Notes: generated by a model not told the origin, from the sequence alone. Positions 41,104 to 49,914 are shown, numbered from the stretch's first letter. The stretch: DNA of 64,000 nt from Catellatospora coxensis (GCF_016862635.1 NZ_BONI01000015.1:1-64000), one strand, 5' to 3'. Numbers and translations are program-made.

Positions 41104-42016
41104 AGAGGAACACAGTAGTGCCTGGACGCGCCTGCGCGAGCAGCCCGAGATCGGCGGGGTGCACCACCCCGACGACCGGGTAGCCGCCGGTGGTCGGGTG
41201 GTCGGCGAGGAACACCAGCGGCCGGCCGTCGCCGGGCACCTGGATCGCCCCGGCGAGCAGCCCTTCGCTGGGCAGTTCCCCGGTCACCGCCCGGGTCAGC
41301 GGCGGCCCGTCCAGCCGCACCCCGATCCGGTCACCCTGGCCCACCGTGTACCCGTTGCGCAGCAGCTCACCAGGGTCGGCGAACCAGTCGTCACGTGGCC
41401 CGAGCCGCACCCGCAACCGGATCTCGTCCGCGGGCGCGGACACCGGCACGAAGTCGACCGCGAGCGGTCCCGCGCCGCCGGCCACGGCCGAGCCCGGTGC
41501 GCCACGCCCTGCTGCCTGGCCGGACGGCACACCGGCCGGCGCTCGCTCGACGCCGGGGCCCGCCTGGCCGACGGGAAGCGTCTGGCCCGCGTGCAGCGGT
41601 TCGGGGCCGATGCCGGAAAGCGTGTCGGTGCTGCGCGAGCCGAGCACCCCCGGAACCGCGATGCCGCCCGACACGGCGAGGTAACTGCGGATACCGTGAC
41701 GCGGCGGTCCGATCTCGACGCACGAGCCTGCGGACAGCCCGAAGGCGACCCCGTAGGGCGTCGGGCGGCCGTCGACCGTCACCGGGGCGGGCGCGCCGGT
41801 AAGCGCGCACCAGACGGACACGTGCGCCCGCAGGACCCCGCCGCCGTAGGTGAATTCGATCCCGGCGCAGCTCTCGGGATTGCCGACGAGCCGGTTGGCC
41901 AGCCGCAGCGCCGCCGGGTCGAGCGCGCCTGACCGGGACACCCCGAGTTCGGCGTAGCCGGCCCGGCCCAGGTCCTGCACCGTGGCCAGCGGACCTGGCC
42001 TCAGCACCTCAAGCAT
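41087..42016 (-). CDS. pxpC: 5-oxoprolinase subunit C (biotin-dependent carboxyltransferase-like)
   Basis: 309 residues of the AHS2/KipA-like family. LEVLRPGPLATVQDLGRAGYAELGVSRSGALD is the classic start, and GLLAGAIQVPGDGRPLVFLADHPTTGGYPVVGVV the classic end. Between them is an unusual Gly/Pro/Ala-rich insertion (about 155-190, PGVERAPAGVPSGQAAGRG) of probably disordered sequence. It works with PxpB and PxpA in 5-oxoproline cleavage. It overlaps pxpB by 8 bp and pxpA by 17 bp. Confidence 0.93.
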   Translation of the reverse strand: MLEVLRPGPLATVQDLGRAGYAELGVSRSGALDPAALRLANRLVGNPESCAGIEFTYGGGVLRAHVSVWCALTGAPAPVTVDGRPTPYGVAFGLSAGSCVEIGPPRHGIRSYLAVSGGIAVPGVLGSRSTDTLSGIGPEPLHAGQTLPVGQAGPGVERAPAGVPSGQAAGRGAPGSAVAGGAGPLAVDFVPVSAPADEIRLRVRLGPRDDWFADPGELLRNGYTVGQGDRIGVRLDGPPLTRAVTGELPSEGLLAGAIQVPGDGRPLVFLADHPTTGGYPVVGVVHPADLGLLAQARPGTTVFLYGSQR

Positions 42017-42587
42017 CGACGAACCTCACCAGGGTGCCCGGCGTGAGCAGCGCGGGCGGATCGCGGTCGAGGTCGAACAGGACCAGCTCGGTGCGGCCGA
42101 CCAGCTGCCAGCCGCCGGGCGAGCTGCGCGGATAGATTCCGGCGTACGGCCCCGCGAGCGCCACCGATCCGGCCGGCACCCGGGCCCGCGGGCTGGCCAG
42201 CCGGGGCAGCCACCGGCACTCCGGCAGCCCGGTCAGATAGCCGAACCCGGGCGCGAACCCGCAGAACGCGACCGTGAACCCGGTCTCCCGGAGCACCTGC
42301 GCCGGGTCGGCCCGCCACGCCGCTGCCACGGTGTCGCGGTCGGGCCCGTCCCAGTGCACCGGCACGTCCACCCGGGACGGTGGCGGGGGCGGTGCGGCCT
42401 CGGGTGCGAGATCCGTCCAGCGCGGCTCGCCCCGCACCCCGCGCAGCAGCACGGTGCGCGCCGCGGGCACGATCTCCTCGCAGGTCAGCTCGCCGCGCTC
42501 GCGGGCGGCGCGCAGCGCGCGGAACCACGCCGCCGGGTCGTCGACCTCCAGCAGCAGCGAGTCCCAGCCGTACTTCCTGACCAGCAC
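42009..42587 (-). CDS. pxpB: 5-oxoprolinase subunit B (AHS1/KipI family)
   Basis: 192 residues. VRKYGWDSLLLEV is the usual beginning, then VDVPVHWDGPDRDTVAA and TVAFCGFAPGFGYLTGLP, the conserved AHS1 core, and AGPYAGIYPRSSPGGWQLVGRT. With PxpC it forms the KipI/KipA-like part of 5-oxoprolinase. GTG 42587 gives the family-typical N-terminus. An ATG at 42659 in frame would overlap the divergent TrhA start and is less likely. First gene of the operon; promoters of it and of the divergent gene share the 70-bp gap. Confidence 0.9.
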   Translation of the reverse strand: MLVRKYGWDSLLLEVDDPAAWFRALRAARERGELTCEEIVPAARTVLLRGVRGEPRWTDLAPEAAPPPPPSRVDVPVHWDGPDRDTVAAAWRADPAQVLRETGFTVAFCGFAPGFGYLTGLPECRWLPRLASPRARVPAGSVALAGPYAGIYPRSSPGGWQLVGRTELVLFDLDRDPPALLTPGTLVRFVDA

Positions 42588-42657
42588 GACGCAGATGTTA
42601 CCGGCCTCACCCGCTTGGGCTACGCGCCAGTAACCTACGGTGCCGTAGCCTAGGGGC

Positions 42658-43338
42658 ATGACCGACACGGCCGCCCCGCGACGTCTGCGCCCCGTCGACA
42701 TCGGCAAGCCCCGGATGCGCGGCTGGCTGCACGCGTACGCCTTCTTCGTCGCCCTGGTCTGCGGCGTCGTGCTGGTGTCCATCGCCGCGTTCCGGCCCGG
42801 CGGCACACCCGTGACCAGCGTGGCGGTCTACAGCCTCACCGTGTGCGGGCTGTTCGGCGTCAGCGGGCTCTACCACCGGCGGGTCTGGAGCGAGCGCGGC
42901 TACCAGCTCATGCGGCGGCTCGACCACGCCATGATCTTCGTCTTCATCGCGGGCACGTACACCCCGTTCTGCCTGCTCCTGCTGCCGTCCGGGAAGGCCG
43001 CGCTGCTGCTGGCACTGGTCTGGGCGGGCGCGCTGGGCGGGGCGGCCATGTCGCTGATCTGGCCGCACGCGCCGCGCTGGGTCTCCGCCCCGCTCTACCT
43101 CGCCCTGGGCTGGGTCGCCGTCGCCGTGCTGCCCGACATCCTGCGCAACGGCGGCGTCACCGCCCTGGTCCTCCTGCTGGTCGGCGGCCTGGCCTACAGC
43201 GTCGGCGCGGTCTTCTACGCGCTGCGCCGCCCCAACCCGTGGCCCGAGGTCTTCGGCCACCACGAGTTCTTCCACGCCTGCACCCTGCTGGCCGCCATCT
43301 CCCACCACATCGCCATCTACTTCGCCCTCTTCGCCTGA
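42658..43338 (+). CDS. trhA: PAQR family membrane protein TrhA (hemolysin III)
   Basis: 226 residues with seven helices. It has the three conserved PAQR motifs: SGLYHRRVW (S-x3-H), RRLDHAMIFVFIAGTYTPFC and GHHEFFHACTLLAAISHHIA. The His/Asp set forms the zinc site of the ceramidase-like superfamily. Bacterial TrhA maintains membrane fluidity rather than acting as a haemolysin. ATG 42658 is the start. A perfect 22-bp palindrome follows at 43352, between it and the convergent phosphatase gene. Confidence 0.92.
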   Translation: MTDTAAPRRLRPVDIGKPRMRGWLHAYAFFVALVCGVVLVSIAAFRPGGTPVTSVAVYSLTVCGLFGVSGLYHRRVWSERGYQLMRRLDHAMIFVFIAGTYTPFCLLLLPSGKAALLLALVWAGALGGAAMSLIWPHAPRWVSAPLYLALGWVAVAVLPDILRNGGVTALVLLLVGGLAYSVGAVFYALRRPNPWPEVFGHHEFFHACTLLAAISHHIAIYFALFA

Positions 43339-43351
43339 CCCCCTCACCTGC

Positions 43352-43414
43352 CGCAACTCTTAAGGAGTCGCGGCCTTGACGACCCCCGAACACCGCGACT
43401 CCTTAAGAGTTGCG
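43352..43414. repeat. intergenic palindrome family GCAACTCTTAA-AGTCGCGG, copy 1
   Basis: Perfect 22-bp arms (43352-43373 and 43393-43414) with a 19-nt loop, between convergent trhA and the SixA-like gene. The arm is the same as that at 57285-57345 except for the bases just after CTTAA (GG here, AA there). The loops are unrelated. The arms begin CGCAACTC and end GTCGCGG. Probably a bidirectional terminator built from a dispersed repeat. Confidence 0.9.
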
Positions 43415-43450
43415 CGCGGGGTGGGGGTCGGCGCCGGGGTGGAGGTCGGG

Positions 43451-43972
43451 TCAGGCGCGGGCGGTGTGGGCGGCGACGAGTTTGGCGGTGTCGGTGTCGG
43501 GCCAGTCGGTTTCGGGTTGGTGGACGGCTATGCCGCAGGTGCGCAGGCCGTCGGAGTCGACCTCGCCACCGCCCGCGTCGAGCTGTGCGGAGAGCTGGGA
43601 GATGGTCGGGTTGTGCCCGATGACCAGGACCGTGCGGAACTCGGGTTCCACTTCCCGGATGAGGGCGAGCAGCTCGTCGGGCGAGCCTTCGTACAGCCGG
43701 CGCTCGTAGCGGACCACCGGCGACCCGGCGCCGGCCAGCGCGACCGCGACCGAGTGCCAGGTCTGGCGGGTGCGCCTGGCCGGTGAGCAGAGCACCAGGT
43801 CGGGCACGTAGCCGTGGTTGACCATCCAGGCCCCGGCCGCGGCCGCGTCGGCGTGGCCGCGGTCGGTCAGCGGGCGGTCGGTGTCGGCCAGGCCCGCAGG
43901 GCGGTCGGCCTTGGCGTGACGCAGCAGCACCAGAGTGCGTGGGCGCGTTCCGGCGCCGGACAGCGGGGCCAT
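43451..43972 (-). CDS. SixA-like histidine phosphatase
   Basis: 173 residues, one phosphoglycerate-mutase-like domain. TLVLLRHAKAD carries the RHG-type catalytic segment as RHA, as in SixA, and VLVIGHNPTI provides the second histidine; LVLCSPARRTRQTW is the conserved arginine region. SixA proteins dephosphorylate phosphohistidine, for example on phosphotransfer proteins. The target is unknown here. ATG 43972 starts MAPLSGAG; the frame continues upstream without a better start. Confidence 0.88.
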   Translation of the reverse strand: MAPLSGAGTRPRTLVLLRHAKADRPAGLADTDRPLTDRGHADAAAAGAWMVNHGYVPDLVLCSPARRTRQTWHSVAVALAGAGSPVVRYERRLYEGSPDELLALIREVEPEFRTVLVIGHNPTISQLSAQLDAGGGEVDSDGLRTCGIAVHQPETDWPDTDTAKLVAAHTARA

Positions 43973-44057
43973 GAGCTCAGCTTGCCGCAAGCGGCGCGGT
44001 TGCGCATCCCAACTTCGGCGATAACCACCCGGGCACCCGGCTGACCGGCGCAGACGG

Positions 44058-44093
44058 GAACGGCGCCCCCTGCGTGCGGAGGGGACGCCGTTC
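44058..44093 (-). terminator. hairpin terminator after the acyl-CoA dehydrogenase gene
   Basis: GAACGGCG (44058-44065) pairs with CGCCGTTC (44086-44093); after one mismatch CCCCT (44067-44071) pairs with AGGGG (44080-44084). It sits 52 bp beyond the stop of the minus-strand acyl-CoA dehydrogenase. Confidence 0.78.
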
Positions 44094-44144
44094 ACCTATT
44101 CGTGGGATGGGTGCGGGGCGCGGCCGGGGCCGCACCCCGTGGGG

Positions 44145-45980
44145 TCAGAAGGAGGCCTCGTCCAGGTCCATGGCGTCGAGCGTGGCCAGCTCGACGATGC
44201 GCCGGTCGGAGCCCAGCCGCGGCAGCACCTCGCGCGAGAAGAAGCGCGCGGTGGCCACGACACCGGTGTAGAACGCCTGGTCGGTGCCGGGCTCACCGGA
44301 CAGCTTGCGCAGCGCGACCTCGGCGCGGCGCAGCAGCAGCCAGCCGACGACCAGGTCGCCGATGGCGAGCAGCAGGCGGCGCGAGTGCAGGCCGACCTTG
44401 TACAGCGCCCGCGGGTCGTCGCCCTGCGACTCGGCCAGCCAGCCGGTGAACGTGCCGAGCATCGCCTGCACGTCGCCGAGGGCGGCGGCCAGCGACGCGC
44501 GCTCCTCCTTGAGCTGGCCGTTGCCGGCCTCGTTGGTGAGGAACTCCTGGATCTCCCCGGCGACCGACATCAGGGCCCGGCCGTTGTCCCGCACGATCTT
44601 GCGGAAGACCAGGTCGAGGCTCTGAATCGCGGTGGTGCCCTCGTACAGCGAGTCGATCTTCGCGTCGCGGACGTACTGCTCCAGCGGGTAGTCCTGCAGG
44701 AAGCCCGAACCGCCGAAGATCTGCAGCGACTCGGAGCCGAGCAGCTCGAACGCACGCTCGGAGCCGCAGCCCTTGACCAGCGGCAGCAGGAAGTCGTTGA
44801 TCTTCGAGGCCCGCTTGGCGGCCTTCTCGTCCCCGGCGGCGGTCGCGATCGACACCCGGTCCTGCCAGTACGCCGTGTACGCGACCAGCGCGCGCAGGCC
44901 CTCGGCGTACGACTTCTGCAGCAGCAGCGAGCGGCGTACGTCCGGGTGGTGGGTGATGGCGACGCGCGGCGCGCTCTTGTCCGTCATCTGCAGCAGGTCG
45001 GCGCCCTGCACGCGCTCCTTGGCGTAGGACAGCGCGTTGAGGTAGCCGGTCGACAGCGTCGCGATGGCCTTGGTGCCGACCATCATCCGGGCGTTCTCGA
45101 TGATGAGGAACATCTGCCGGATGCCCTCGTGCACCTCGCCGACCAGCCAGCCCTTGGCCGGCACGCCGTGCCCGCCGAAGGTGGTCTCGCAGGTCGTGGA
45201 GACCTTGATGCCCATCTTGTGCTCGACGTTGGTGACGAAGACGCCGTTGCGCTCGCCCAGCTCGCCCGTCTCGGCGTCGAAGTGGAACTTCGGCACCACG
45301 AACAGCGACAGGCCCTTGGTGCCCGCAGCGCCGCCCTCGGGACGGGCCAGCACGTAGTGGATGATGTTGTCGGACATGTCGTGCTCGGCCGAGGTGATGA
45401 AGCGCTTCACGCCCTCGATGTGCCAGGAGCCGTCCTCCTGCTTGACCGCCTTGGTGCGGCCCGCGCCCACGTCCGAGCCCGCGTCGGGCTCGGTGAGCAC
45501 CATCGTCGAGCCCCACTTCTTGTCGACGAACAGCTCGGCCCACTTCTTCTGCTCGTCGGTGCCCTCCAGGAAGAGCACGTGCGCGAACGAGGGGCCGGAG
45601 CCGAACATCCAGACCGGCGCGTTCGAGCCCAGCACCAGCTCGGCGAAGGCCCAGGTCAGGGTGCGCGGGGCGGAGCTGCCACCGAGGGCGGGCGGCAGGT
45701 CCAGGCGCCAGAACTCCGAGTCCATCCAGGTCTGGAAGGACTGCTTGAAGCTCTCCGGCATGGTCACGGTGTAGTTCGCCGGGTCGTACACCGGCGGGTT
45801 GCGGTCGGCGTCGGCGTAGCTAGCGGCCAGGTCGACGCGCGCCATGCGGTCGATCTCGCTCAGCACGCTGCGCGCGGTGTCCGCGTCGACCTCGGTGAAG
45901 GGTCCCTCGCCGAAGGGCGTGTCGAAGACCTCGAACAGGTTGAACTCAAGATCCCGCAAGTTGCTCTGGTAGTGGCTCAT
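44145..45980 (-). CDS. acyl-CoA dehydrogenase, long FadE5/AidB-like type
   Basis: 611 residues, about 200 longer than classical acyl-CoA dehydrogenases, with a helical N-terminal domain (1-75) and an extra C-terminal domain (about 470-611), the layout of mycobacterial FadE5. FAD contacts lie in [15 protein letters not shown] (160-174) and [16 protein letters not shown] (420-435). The catalytic base is E447 in [11 protein letters not shown]. It oxidises acyl-CoA to enoyl-CoA with electrons to ETF. The start ATG 45980 is preceded by two TTAC-N6-GTAA boxes at 46005 and 46030, so TetR-type repression by a fatty-acid regulator is likely. Confidence 0.92.
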   Translation of the reverse strand: MSHYQSNLRDLEFNLFEVFDTPFGEGPFTEVDADTARSVLSEIDRMARVDLAASYADADRNPPVYDPANYTVTMPESFKQSFQTWMDSEFWRLDLPPALGGSSAPRTLTWAFAELVLGSNAPVWMFGSGPSFAHVLFLEGTDEQKKWAELFVDKKWGSTMVLTEPDAGSDVGAGRTKAVKQEDGSWHIEGVKRFITSAEHDMSDNIIHYVLARPEGGAAGTKGLSLFVVPKFHFDAETGELGERNGVFVTNVEHKMGIKVSTTCETTFGGHGVPAKGWLVGEVHEGIRQMFLIIENARMMVGTKAIATLSTGYLNALSYAKERVQGADLLQMTDKSAPRVAITHHPDVRRSLLLQKSYAEGLRALVAYTAYWQDRVSIATAAGDEKAAKRASKINDFLLPLVKGCGSERAFELLGSESLQIFGGSGFLQDYPLEQYVRDAKIDSLYEGTTAIQSLDLVFRKIVRDNGRALMSVAGEIQEFLTNEAGNGQLKEERASLAAALGDVQAMLGTFTGWLAESQGDDPRALYKVGLHSRRLLLAIGDLVVGWLLLRRAEVALRKLSGEPGTDQAFYTGVVATARFFSREVLPRLGSDRRIVELATLDAMDLDEASF

Positions 45981-46004
45981 TCTTCCCGCCCTCAGCGCAT
46001 TCAG

Positions 46005-46043
46005 TTACCGACCAGTAAGTACGACTGTATTACTCGTCAGTAA
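46005..46043. promoter_or_regulatory. paired TTAC-N6-GTAA boxes (candidate TetR-family operators)
   Basis: TTACCGACCAGTAA (46005-46018) and TTACTCGTCAGTAA (46030-46043) are two near-palindromes with centres 25 bp apart. The second has perfect TTACT/AGTAA arms. They lie 25-63 bp upstream of the acyl-CoA dehydrogenase start, over its probable promoter. Related TTAC...GTAA sites are known for actinobacterial TetR-type lipid regulators. The regulator itself is not adjacent. Confidence 0.65.
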
Positions 46044-46248
46044 CCATCGGCAAGCGAACTGCCGAGAAGTTCACATCACAACCAGGTGAAACTTCACCAG
46101 TTATCCGCCCGGCGCCTTGCGGACATAGTGAATAAAACGGACACAAGCAAGGCACCACGCCGGGGTGCCGCAACCTTTGCGCATCGACGTCGTTCTTCCG
46201 GGTGACGCGCGGGCACCCTCGCCCCGCCCGCCACAGGGGAGGAAGAAA

Positions 46249-46383
46249 ATGATCGAGAACCTGCGCAAGCTGATGTTCGAGCCGCGCTACCCGGTCCGCT
46301 ACATCGGCCGCCACCGGGCCCCGAGCGCGCTGCCCTCGCTGACGCTGACGGTGCGCCGCAACCGCACGACCTCGGTCGCCTAG
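46249..46383 (+). CDS. small basic protein (44 residues), unknown function
   Basis: MIENLRKLMFEPRYPVRYIG... gives a 44-residue peptide of net strong positive charge (eight Arg, one Lys against two Glu). The beginning is a short amphipathic helix, and the C-terminus is extended and Arg-rich (LTVRRNRTTSVA). A very good ribosome-binding site (GGGGAGGAAG) lies before ATG 46249, which makes it a convincing gene despite its length. The stop TAG shares CTAG with the stop of the convergent phosphatase gene. No family recognised; RNA, DNA or membrane association is possible. Confidence 0.72.
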   Translation: MIENLRKLMFEPRYPVRYIGRHRAPSALPSLTLTVRRNRTTSVA

Positions 46384-47507
46384 TTCGTCGCGCCCAGTTC
46401 CCAGCTCGGCACCGGGGACAGGGTGGGCTGGGACGGGCCCGCGTACTCCATCAGGATCAGCGCGATGTCGTCGTCGAGCCGGTTGTGCACCCATTCCAGC
46501 AGCGCCGACTCGACCGAGGCCAGGCCGTCGCCGACGGTGCCGTGGCCGAGCAGCTTCCAGGCCCGCTCGGTGATCGGGAAGAACTCGCCGTCGCGCCGCG
46601 CCTCGGCCAGGCCGTCGGTCAGCAGCAGCAGCCGGTCGCCGGGCTCCAGCCGCTCCACGCGGCTGCGCACCACCGGCATGAACCCCAGCGGCGGCGCCGG
46701 CGAGGGCGGATCAAGGGTGATCACCTCGCCGCGCCGGATCAGGATCGGCGCGGGGTGGCCGCAGTTGACGATCGTCAGCGTGCCGCCGCGCTCCTCGACC
46801 AGGCACGCGGTGACGAAGTCCTCGTCGCCCACGCTGCGGGCCACGGCCCGGTCCAGGTCGGCGACGATGGCGCGCAGGTCGGCCCGCTCGAAGGCGACAT
46901 GGCGGTACGAGCCCAGCACGATGCTCGCCGTACGGACCGCGTCCAGGCCCTTGCCCCGCACATCACCGATGATCATACGCACGCCGTACGGGGTGTCCAG
47001 CGCCTCGTACAGGTCGCCGCCGATGTCGGCCGCGGCGGTCGCGGAGATGTACCGGCCCGCCACCGCCAGCGTGCCCACCTTCGGGCCCAGTGGGCGCAGC
47101 ACCGCCTGCTGGGCGATGGTGGCGAGCTTGGCCAGCTCGGCGATGCGCTCGGCCTGCCGCTGCCGGACCACCGCCACCAGCGCCGCGATGCCCGTCGCCA
47201 GACCGATGCCGATCACGTTGATGAACGCCGACAGATCGTCCTGGCTCATGCCGAAGAAGGCGAAGACCGTGCCGACCGCCGTCGCGACACCGCCCGCGAG
47301 CAGCACCGCCTGCCACGGCGCGAACACCGCGGCGAGGAAGGGCACGGTCGCCATCAGGCCGACGAAGCGCGCCTCGCGGCCGTCTGCCAGCTCCACCGCG
47401 CTGATCAAGAAGAGCAGCACGAAGGCCGCGCCGAGTCCGGCGCGGAATCCAGGGCTTAGCGGGCGGCCGCCCGACAGGGCAAGTGGAATGCGTACGGCAA
47501 CCAGCAT
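46380..47507 (-). CDS. membrane-anchored PP2C/SpoIIE-type serine/threonine phosphatase
   Basis: 375 residues. Four N-terminal helices (about 20-115) precede a short linker and a SpoIIE/PP2C domain (about 140-360) with metal-binding acidic residues in ADIGGDLYEA, IIGDVRGKGLDAV and LTDGLAEARRDGEFF. Proteins of this class dephosphorylate anti-sigma-factor antagonists in partner-switching pathways. No anti-sigma gene is adjacent, and the membrane part may sense envelope signals. It starts at ATG 47507. Its end overlaps the 44-residue gene by 4 bp. Confidence 0.9.
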   Translation of the reverse strand: MLVAVRIPLALSGGRPLSPGFRAGLGAAFVLLFLISAVELADGREARFVGLMATVPFLAAVFAPWQAVLLAGGVATAVGTVFAFFGMSQDDLSAFINVIGIGLATGIAALVAVVRQRQAERIAELAKLATIAQQAVLRPLGPKVGTLAVAGRYISATAAADIGGDLYEALDTPYGVRMIIGDVRGKGLDAVRTASIVLGSYRHVAFERADLRAIVADLDRAVARSVGDEDFVTACLVEERGGTLTIVNCGHPAPILIRRGEVITLDPPSPAPPLGFMPVVRSRVERLEPGDRLLLLTDGLAEARRDGEFFPITERAWKLLGHGTVGDGLASVESALLEWVHNRLDDDIALILMEYAGPSQPTLSPVPSWELGATN

Positions 47508-47668
47508 GCCTGATCAACTCCGCCACACCGCTCAGATTGTCTCGTCGGCGGACCGCATTCTGTACGGTCGGACGAGACGCTCTTTCACGATTTTTCAGAA
47601 ACTGTTTGGCTGGTTTTGGAAACAGGCAGCGTGCGCCGGATCTCCGCCGAACGCAGGCGCGTCGGCCC

Positions 47669-48247
47669 TCAGGCGGTCGGCCAGGTGCGCCAGTTGAGAT
47701 ACGAGCGCGACGCCGTCGGGCCGCGCTGGCCCTGATACCGCGAGCCGTTCACGCTGGAGCCGTACGGGTGCTCGGCCTCCGACGACAGCCGCAGCACGCA
47801 CAGCTGGCCGATCTTCATGCCCGGCCAGAGCCGGATCGGCAGCGTCGCCACATTGGACAGCTCCAGCGTCACGTGCCCGGAGAAACCCGGGTCGATGAAG
47901 CCCGCCGTCGAGTGCGTCAGCAGGCCCAGCCGGCCCAGGCTCGACTTGCCCTCCAGCCGCGCCGCGAGCTGGTTGCCGAGGGTGACCACCTCGAGCGTGG
48001 AGGCGAGCACGAACTCGCCCGGGTGCAGCACGAACGGCTGCCCGTCCTGCACCTCGACCATCGTCGTCAGCTCGTCCTGCTGCTCGGCCGGGTCGATGTG
48101 CGTGTACAGGTGGTTGTTGAACACCCGGAACAGGCGGTCCAGCCGGACGTCGATGCTCGACGGCTGCACCAGGCTCGGCTCGAACGGCTCCAGCTGCAGC
48201 TGGCCGGACTTGATCTCGGCCACCAGGTCCCGGTCGGAAAGCAACAC
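47669..48247 (-). CDS. dcd: dCTP deaminase
   Basis: 192 residues, the usual length. [22 protein letters not shown] opens the family; [18 protein letters not shown] carries the substrate-binding segment KSSLGR (101-106); [19 protein letters not shown] contains the catalytic E129. It converts dCTP to dUTP (in some actinobacteria directly to dUMP) for thymidylate synthesis. GTG 48247 gives the exact family start; an upstream in-frame extension is not conserved-looking. The flanking intergenic region holds a LexA box nearer the divergent gene. Confidence 0.94.
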   Translation of the reverse strand: MLLSDRDLVAEIKSGQLQLEPFEPSLVQPSSIDVRLDRLFRVFNNHLYTHIDPAEQQDELTTMVEVQDGQPFVLHPGEFVLASTLEVVTLGNQLAARLEGKSSLGRLGLLTHSTAGFIDPGFSGHVTLELSNVATLPIRLWPGMKIGQLCVLRLSSEAEHPYGSSVNGSRYQGQRGPTASRSYLNWRTWPTA

Positions 48248-48394
48248 GCAGGCGAGCCTACCGTCCCCGGCATGCCCCTTCGCCGCCGCGGCCCACCCGA
48301 ACGGCCGGAATTCTGCACTCCCACGCAGGCCACGAGGGCTTCTTCCGGCATCGATCACTCGATAGGGGACGCACCGCGTGTCTCGATGGCGCAC

Positions 48395-48410
48395 TAGAAC
48401 ATGTGTTCGA
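48395..48410. promoter_or_regulatory. SOS box (mycobacterial-type LexA site)
   Basis: TAGAACATGTGTTCGA matches the actinobacterial LexA consensus TCGAAC-N4-GTTCGA at all but one of the 12 defined bases. It overlaps a possible -10 (GATAAA, 48409-48414), and the flavin-binding protein ATG follows at 48424. The spacing fits LexA repression of a nearly leaderless transcript. The divergent dcd start is 148 bp away, so its control is less likely. Confidence 0.72.
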
Positions 48411-48423
48411 TAAAGTCCACCCC

Positions 48424-48930
48424 ATGGCAACCTGGACCGAATTCGCCGCCGCCACACCGTGGCTGGCCTCGTCGATCCGTGCCCTGCTGCACCAGTACGG
48501 GCCGGGCATGGGCTACCTGGCGACCGTACGGGCCGACGGCGGGCCACGGGTGCACCCCGTCTCCCCCATCGTCACCGACGAGGGTCTCTACTGCTTCGTG
48601 ATCGACTCACCGAAGCGGCGCGACCTCGAACGCGACGGGCGCTACGCCCTGCACGCCTTCCCCGCCGAGGACAGCGACGTCGAGGCGTACGTCAGCGGCC
48701 GCGCCCACCCCGTCACCAGCATCGCCACCGTCGAGCACCTCGCCCGTAGTCACCGGGCCGCGCCCACCCTCGACTGGCGGCTCTACGAACTCACCGTCGA
48801 GTCGGCGCTGCTGCACCGGCACGAGGCGGGCGCACACCCGCACACCTGGCGCGACCCGGCGGCGGGCAGGAGCGGGCCGGCGCACGAACGCCGGCCCCGC
48901 AAACCGTTCCTGCAGCTCGTGGCCGCGTAG
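48424..48930 (+). CDS. pyridoxamine 5'-phosphate oxidase family (flavin/F420-binding split barrel) protein
   Basis: 168 residues, a split-barrel fold. [31 protein letters not shown] is the typical first beta-hairpin; [19 protein letters not shown] follows. Members bind FMN, F420 or haem and act on small molecules; this one cannot be assigned further. The start ATG 48424 lies 13 bases after a near-perfect SOS box; ATG 48403 lies inside the box and is rejected. DNA-damage induction is therefore likely. A GC-rich hairpin lies in its last codons (48872-48900). tRNA-Gly follows. Confidence 0.85.
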   Translation: MATWTEFAAATPWLASSIRALLHQYGPGMGYLATVRADGGPRVHPVSPIVTDEGLYCFVIDSPKRRDLERDGRYALHAFPAEDSDVEAYVSGRAHPVTSIATVEHLARSHRAAPTLDWRLYELTVESALLHRHEAGAHPHTWRDPAAGRSGPAHERRPRKPFLQLVAA

Positions 48931-49005
48931 GCGAAAGCCGTGGCGAACTGCCGCGGTTACCTACGTGCACGCGACCCGTGACGTCAGGTACAGTGGTGGC
49001 CGCTC

Positions 49006-49079
49006 GCGGGTGTAGTTCAATGGCAGAACATCAGCTTCCCAAGCTGACAGTGAGGGTTCGATTCCCTTCACCCGCTCCA
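49006..49079 (+). tRNA. tRNA-Gly(CCC), CCA encoded
   Basis: The acceptor GCGGGTG pairs with CACCCGC. Anticodon loop TTCCCAA gives CCC, the T-loop GGTTCGATTCC is normal, and the discriminator T precedes an encoded CCA (49077-49079). Its 3' end is copied with one mismatch at 49915-49934, suggesting use as an integration site. Confidence 0.95.
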
Positions 49080-49307
49080 CACGAGGATGCCCAGGTCGGA
49101 AGCGATTCCGCGCCTGGGCTTTCGTTTGCTCCAGCATCCACGATGATCTAGCAGGCCATCCAGGGCCACTGCCTCGTCACGGCTCCGCCCGCGACCGCGC
49201 CATGAGCCACCATGGATCAGGGTGAACGTGGGCACGCGACGGTGCCCGCTCGTCGGATGGCGCCAAGCACCAGCGTGCGAGATCGCAGTCCGATGGCAGC
49301 GCGGGAA

Positions 49308-49742
49308 CTACGACGGCCTCATGACAGCCGCCGGCTCCAAGCGGATCACCTGGCCGGTCCAGCAGTCCGCGACTTCCGTCGCGATTTCAGCCCCGCAGCC
49401 GCAGACGAGGTTAGGACCGTCGATGCCGGAGGGGCCGCAACAGCCGACCCGGCGAAGAACATCAGGATGCGCGCGCCGCACCAGCAGATCGTCAGGGTTG
49501 ATCAAAACTGTGCACGAAGGACCGGCCGAGATCAGCCAGTGATCGTTCGTGGCGTGCGGAACGAACGGAGGGCCGTACGGATCCGGATCGACAGCGAACA
49601 TGCCCCGTGCTAGCCATGGCGGGCATGTTTGCCCCGGTTCAAGATCACAGGGTGCTGTCGGCTCGGACAGCTCCTGAAAAGGCACCTCACTAAGTTCTTC
49701 GGTGAGTACCTCCCTGCACCGAAGGCAGACGAAGACCGTCAT
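49308..49742 (-). CDS. conserved cysteine-rich protein of unknown function
   Basis: 144 residues. An N-terminal zinc-ribbon-like C-x2-C (FVCLRCREVL), then GMFAVDPDPYGPPFVPH, ILINPDDLLVRR-type and VGCCGPSGIDGPNLVCGCGAEIATEVADCW motifs. I recall similar proteins across actinobacteria, but with no function. Eight cysteines suggest structural metal. It reads toward tRNA-Gly, and both flanks (49080-49307 and 49743-49972) lack other genes. It lies between the tRNA and a partial copy of the tRNA 3' end, so it may have come in on a small element or be all that is left of one. Confidence 0.75.
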   Translation of the reverse strand: MTVFVCLRCREVLTEELSEVPFQELSEPTAPCDLEPGQTCPPWLARGMFAVDPDPYGPPFVPHATNDHWLISAGPSCTVLINPDDLLVRRAHPDVLRRVGCCGPSGIDGPNLVCGCGAEIATEVADCWTGQVIRLEPAAVMRPS

Positions 49743-49914
49743 CGCGCAACCCTCCTCCGGCCCAGGACATGTCGCACCAGGATAAACGCCAGGCCATCCG
49801 CAGCCTCGAGCCTGTGTGACGGAGGGGTCATCCAGACCGCTCGGGTCCGCGTTCCAGCAGACGGGCCGAGGTCAGAGACCTTGATCTGGCCGACTCTCAG
49901 GCTGCCGGTGAGTC

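Noticed and set aside
48403-48423. Upstream ATG for the PPOX-family gene
   Set aside because: It lies within the SOS box, and family proteins begin near residue 1 of the ATG 48424 version.
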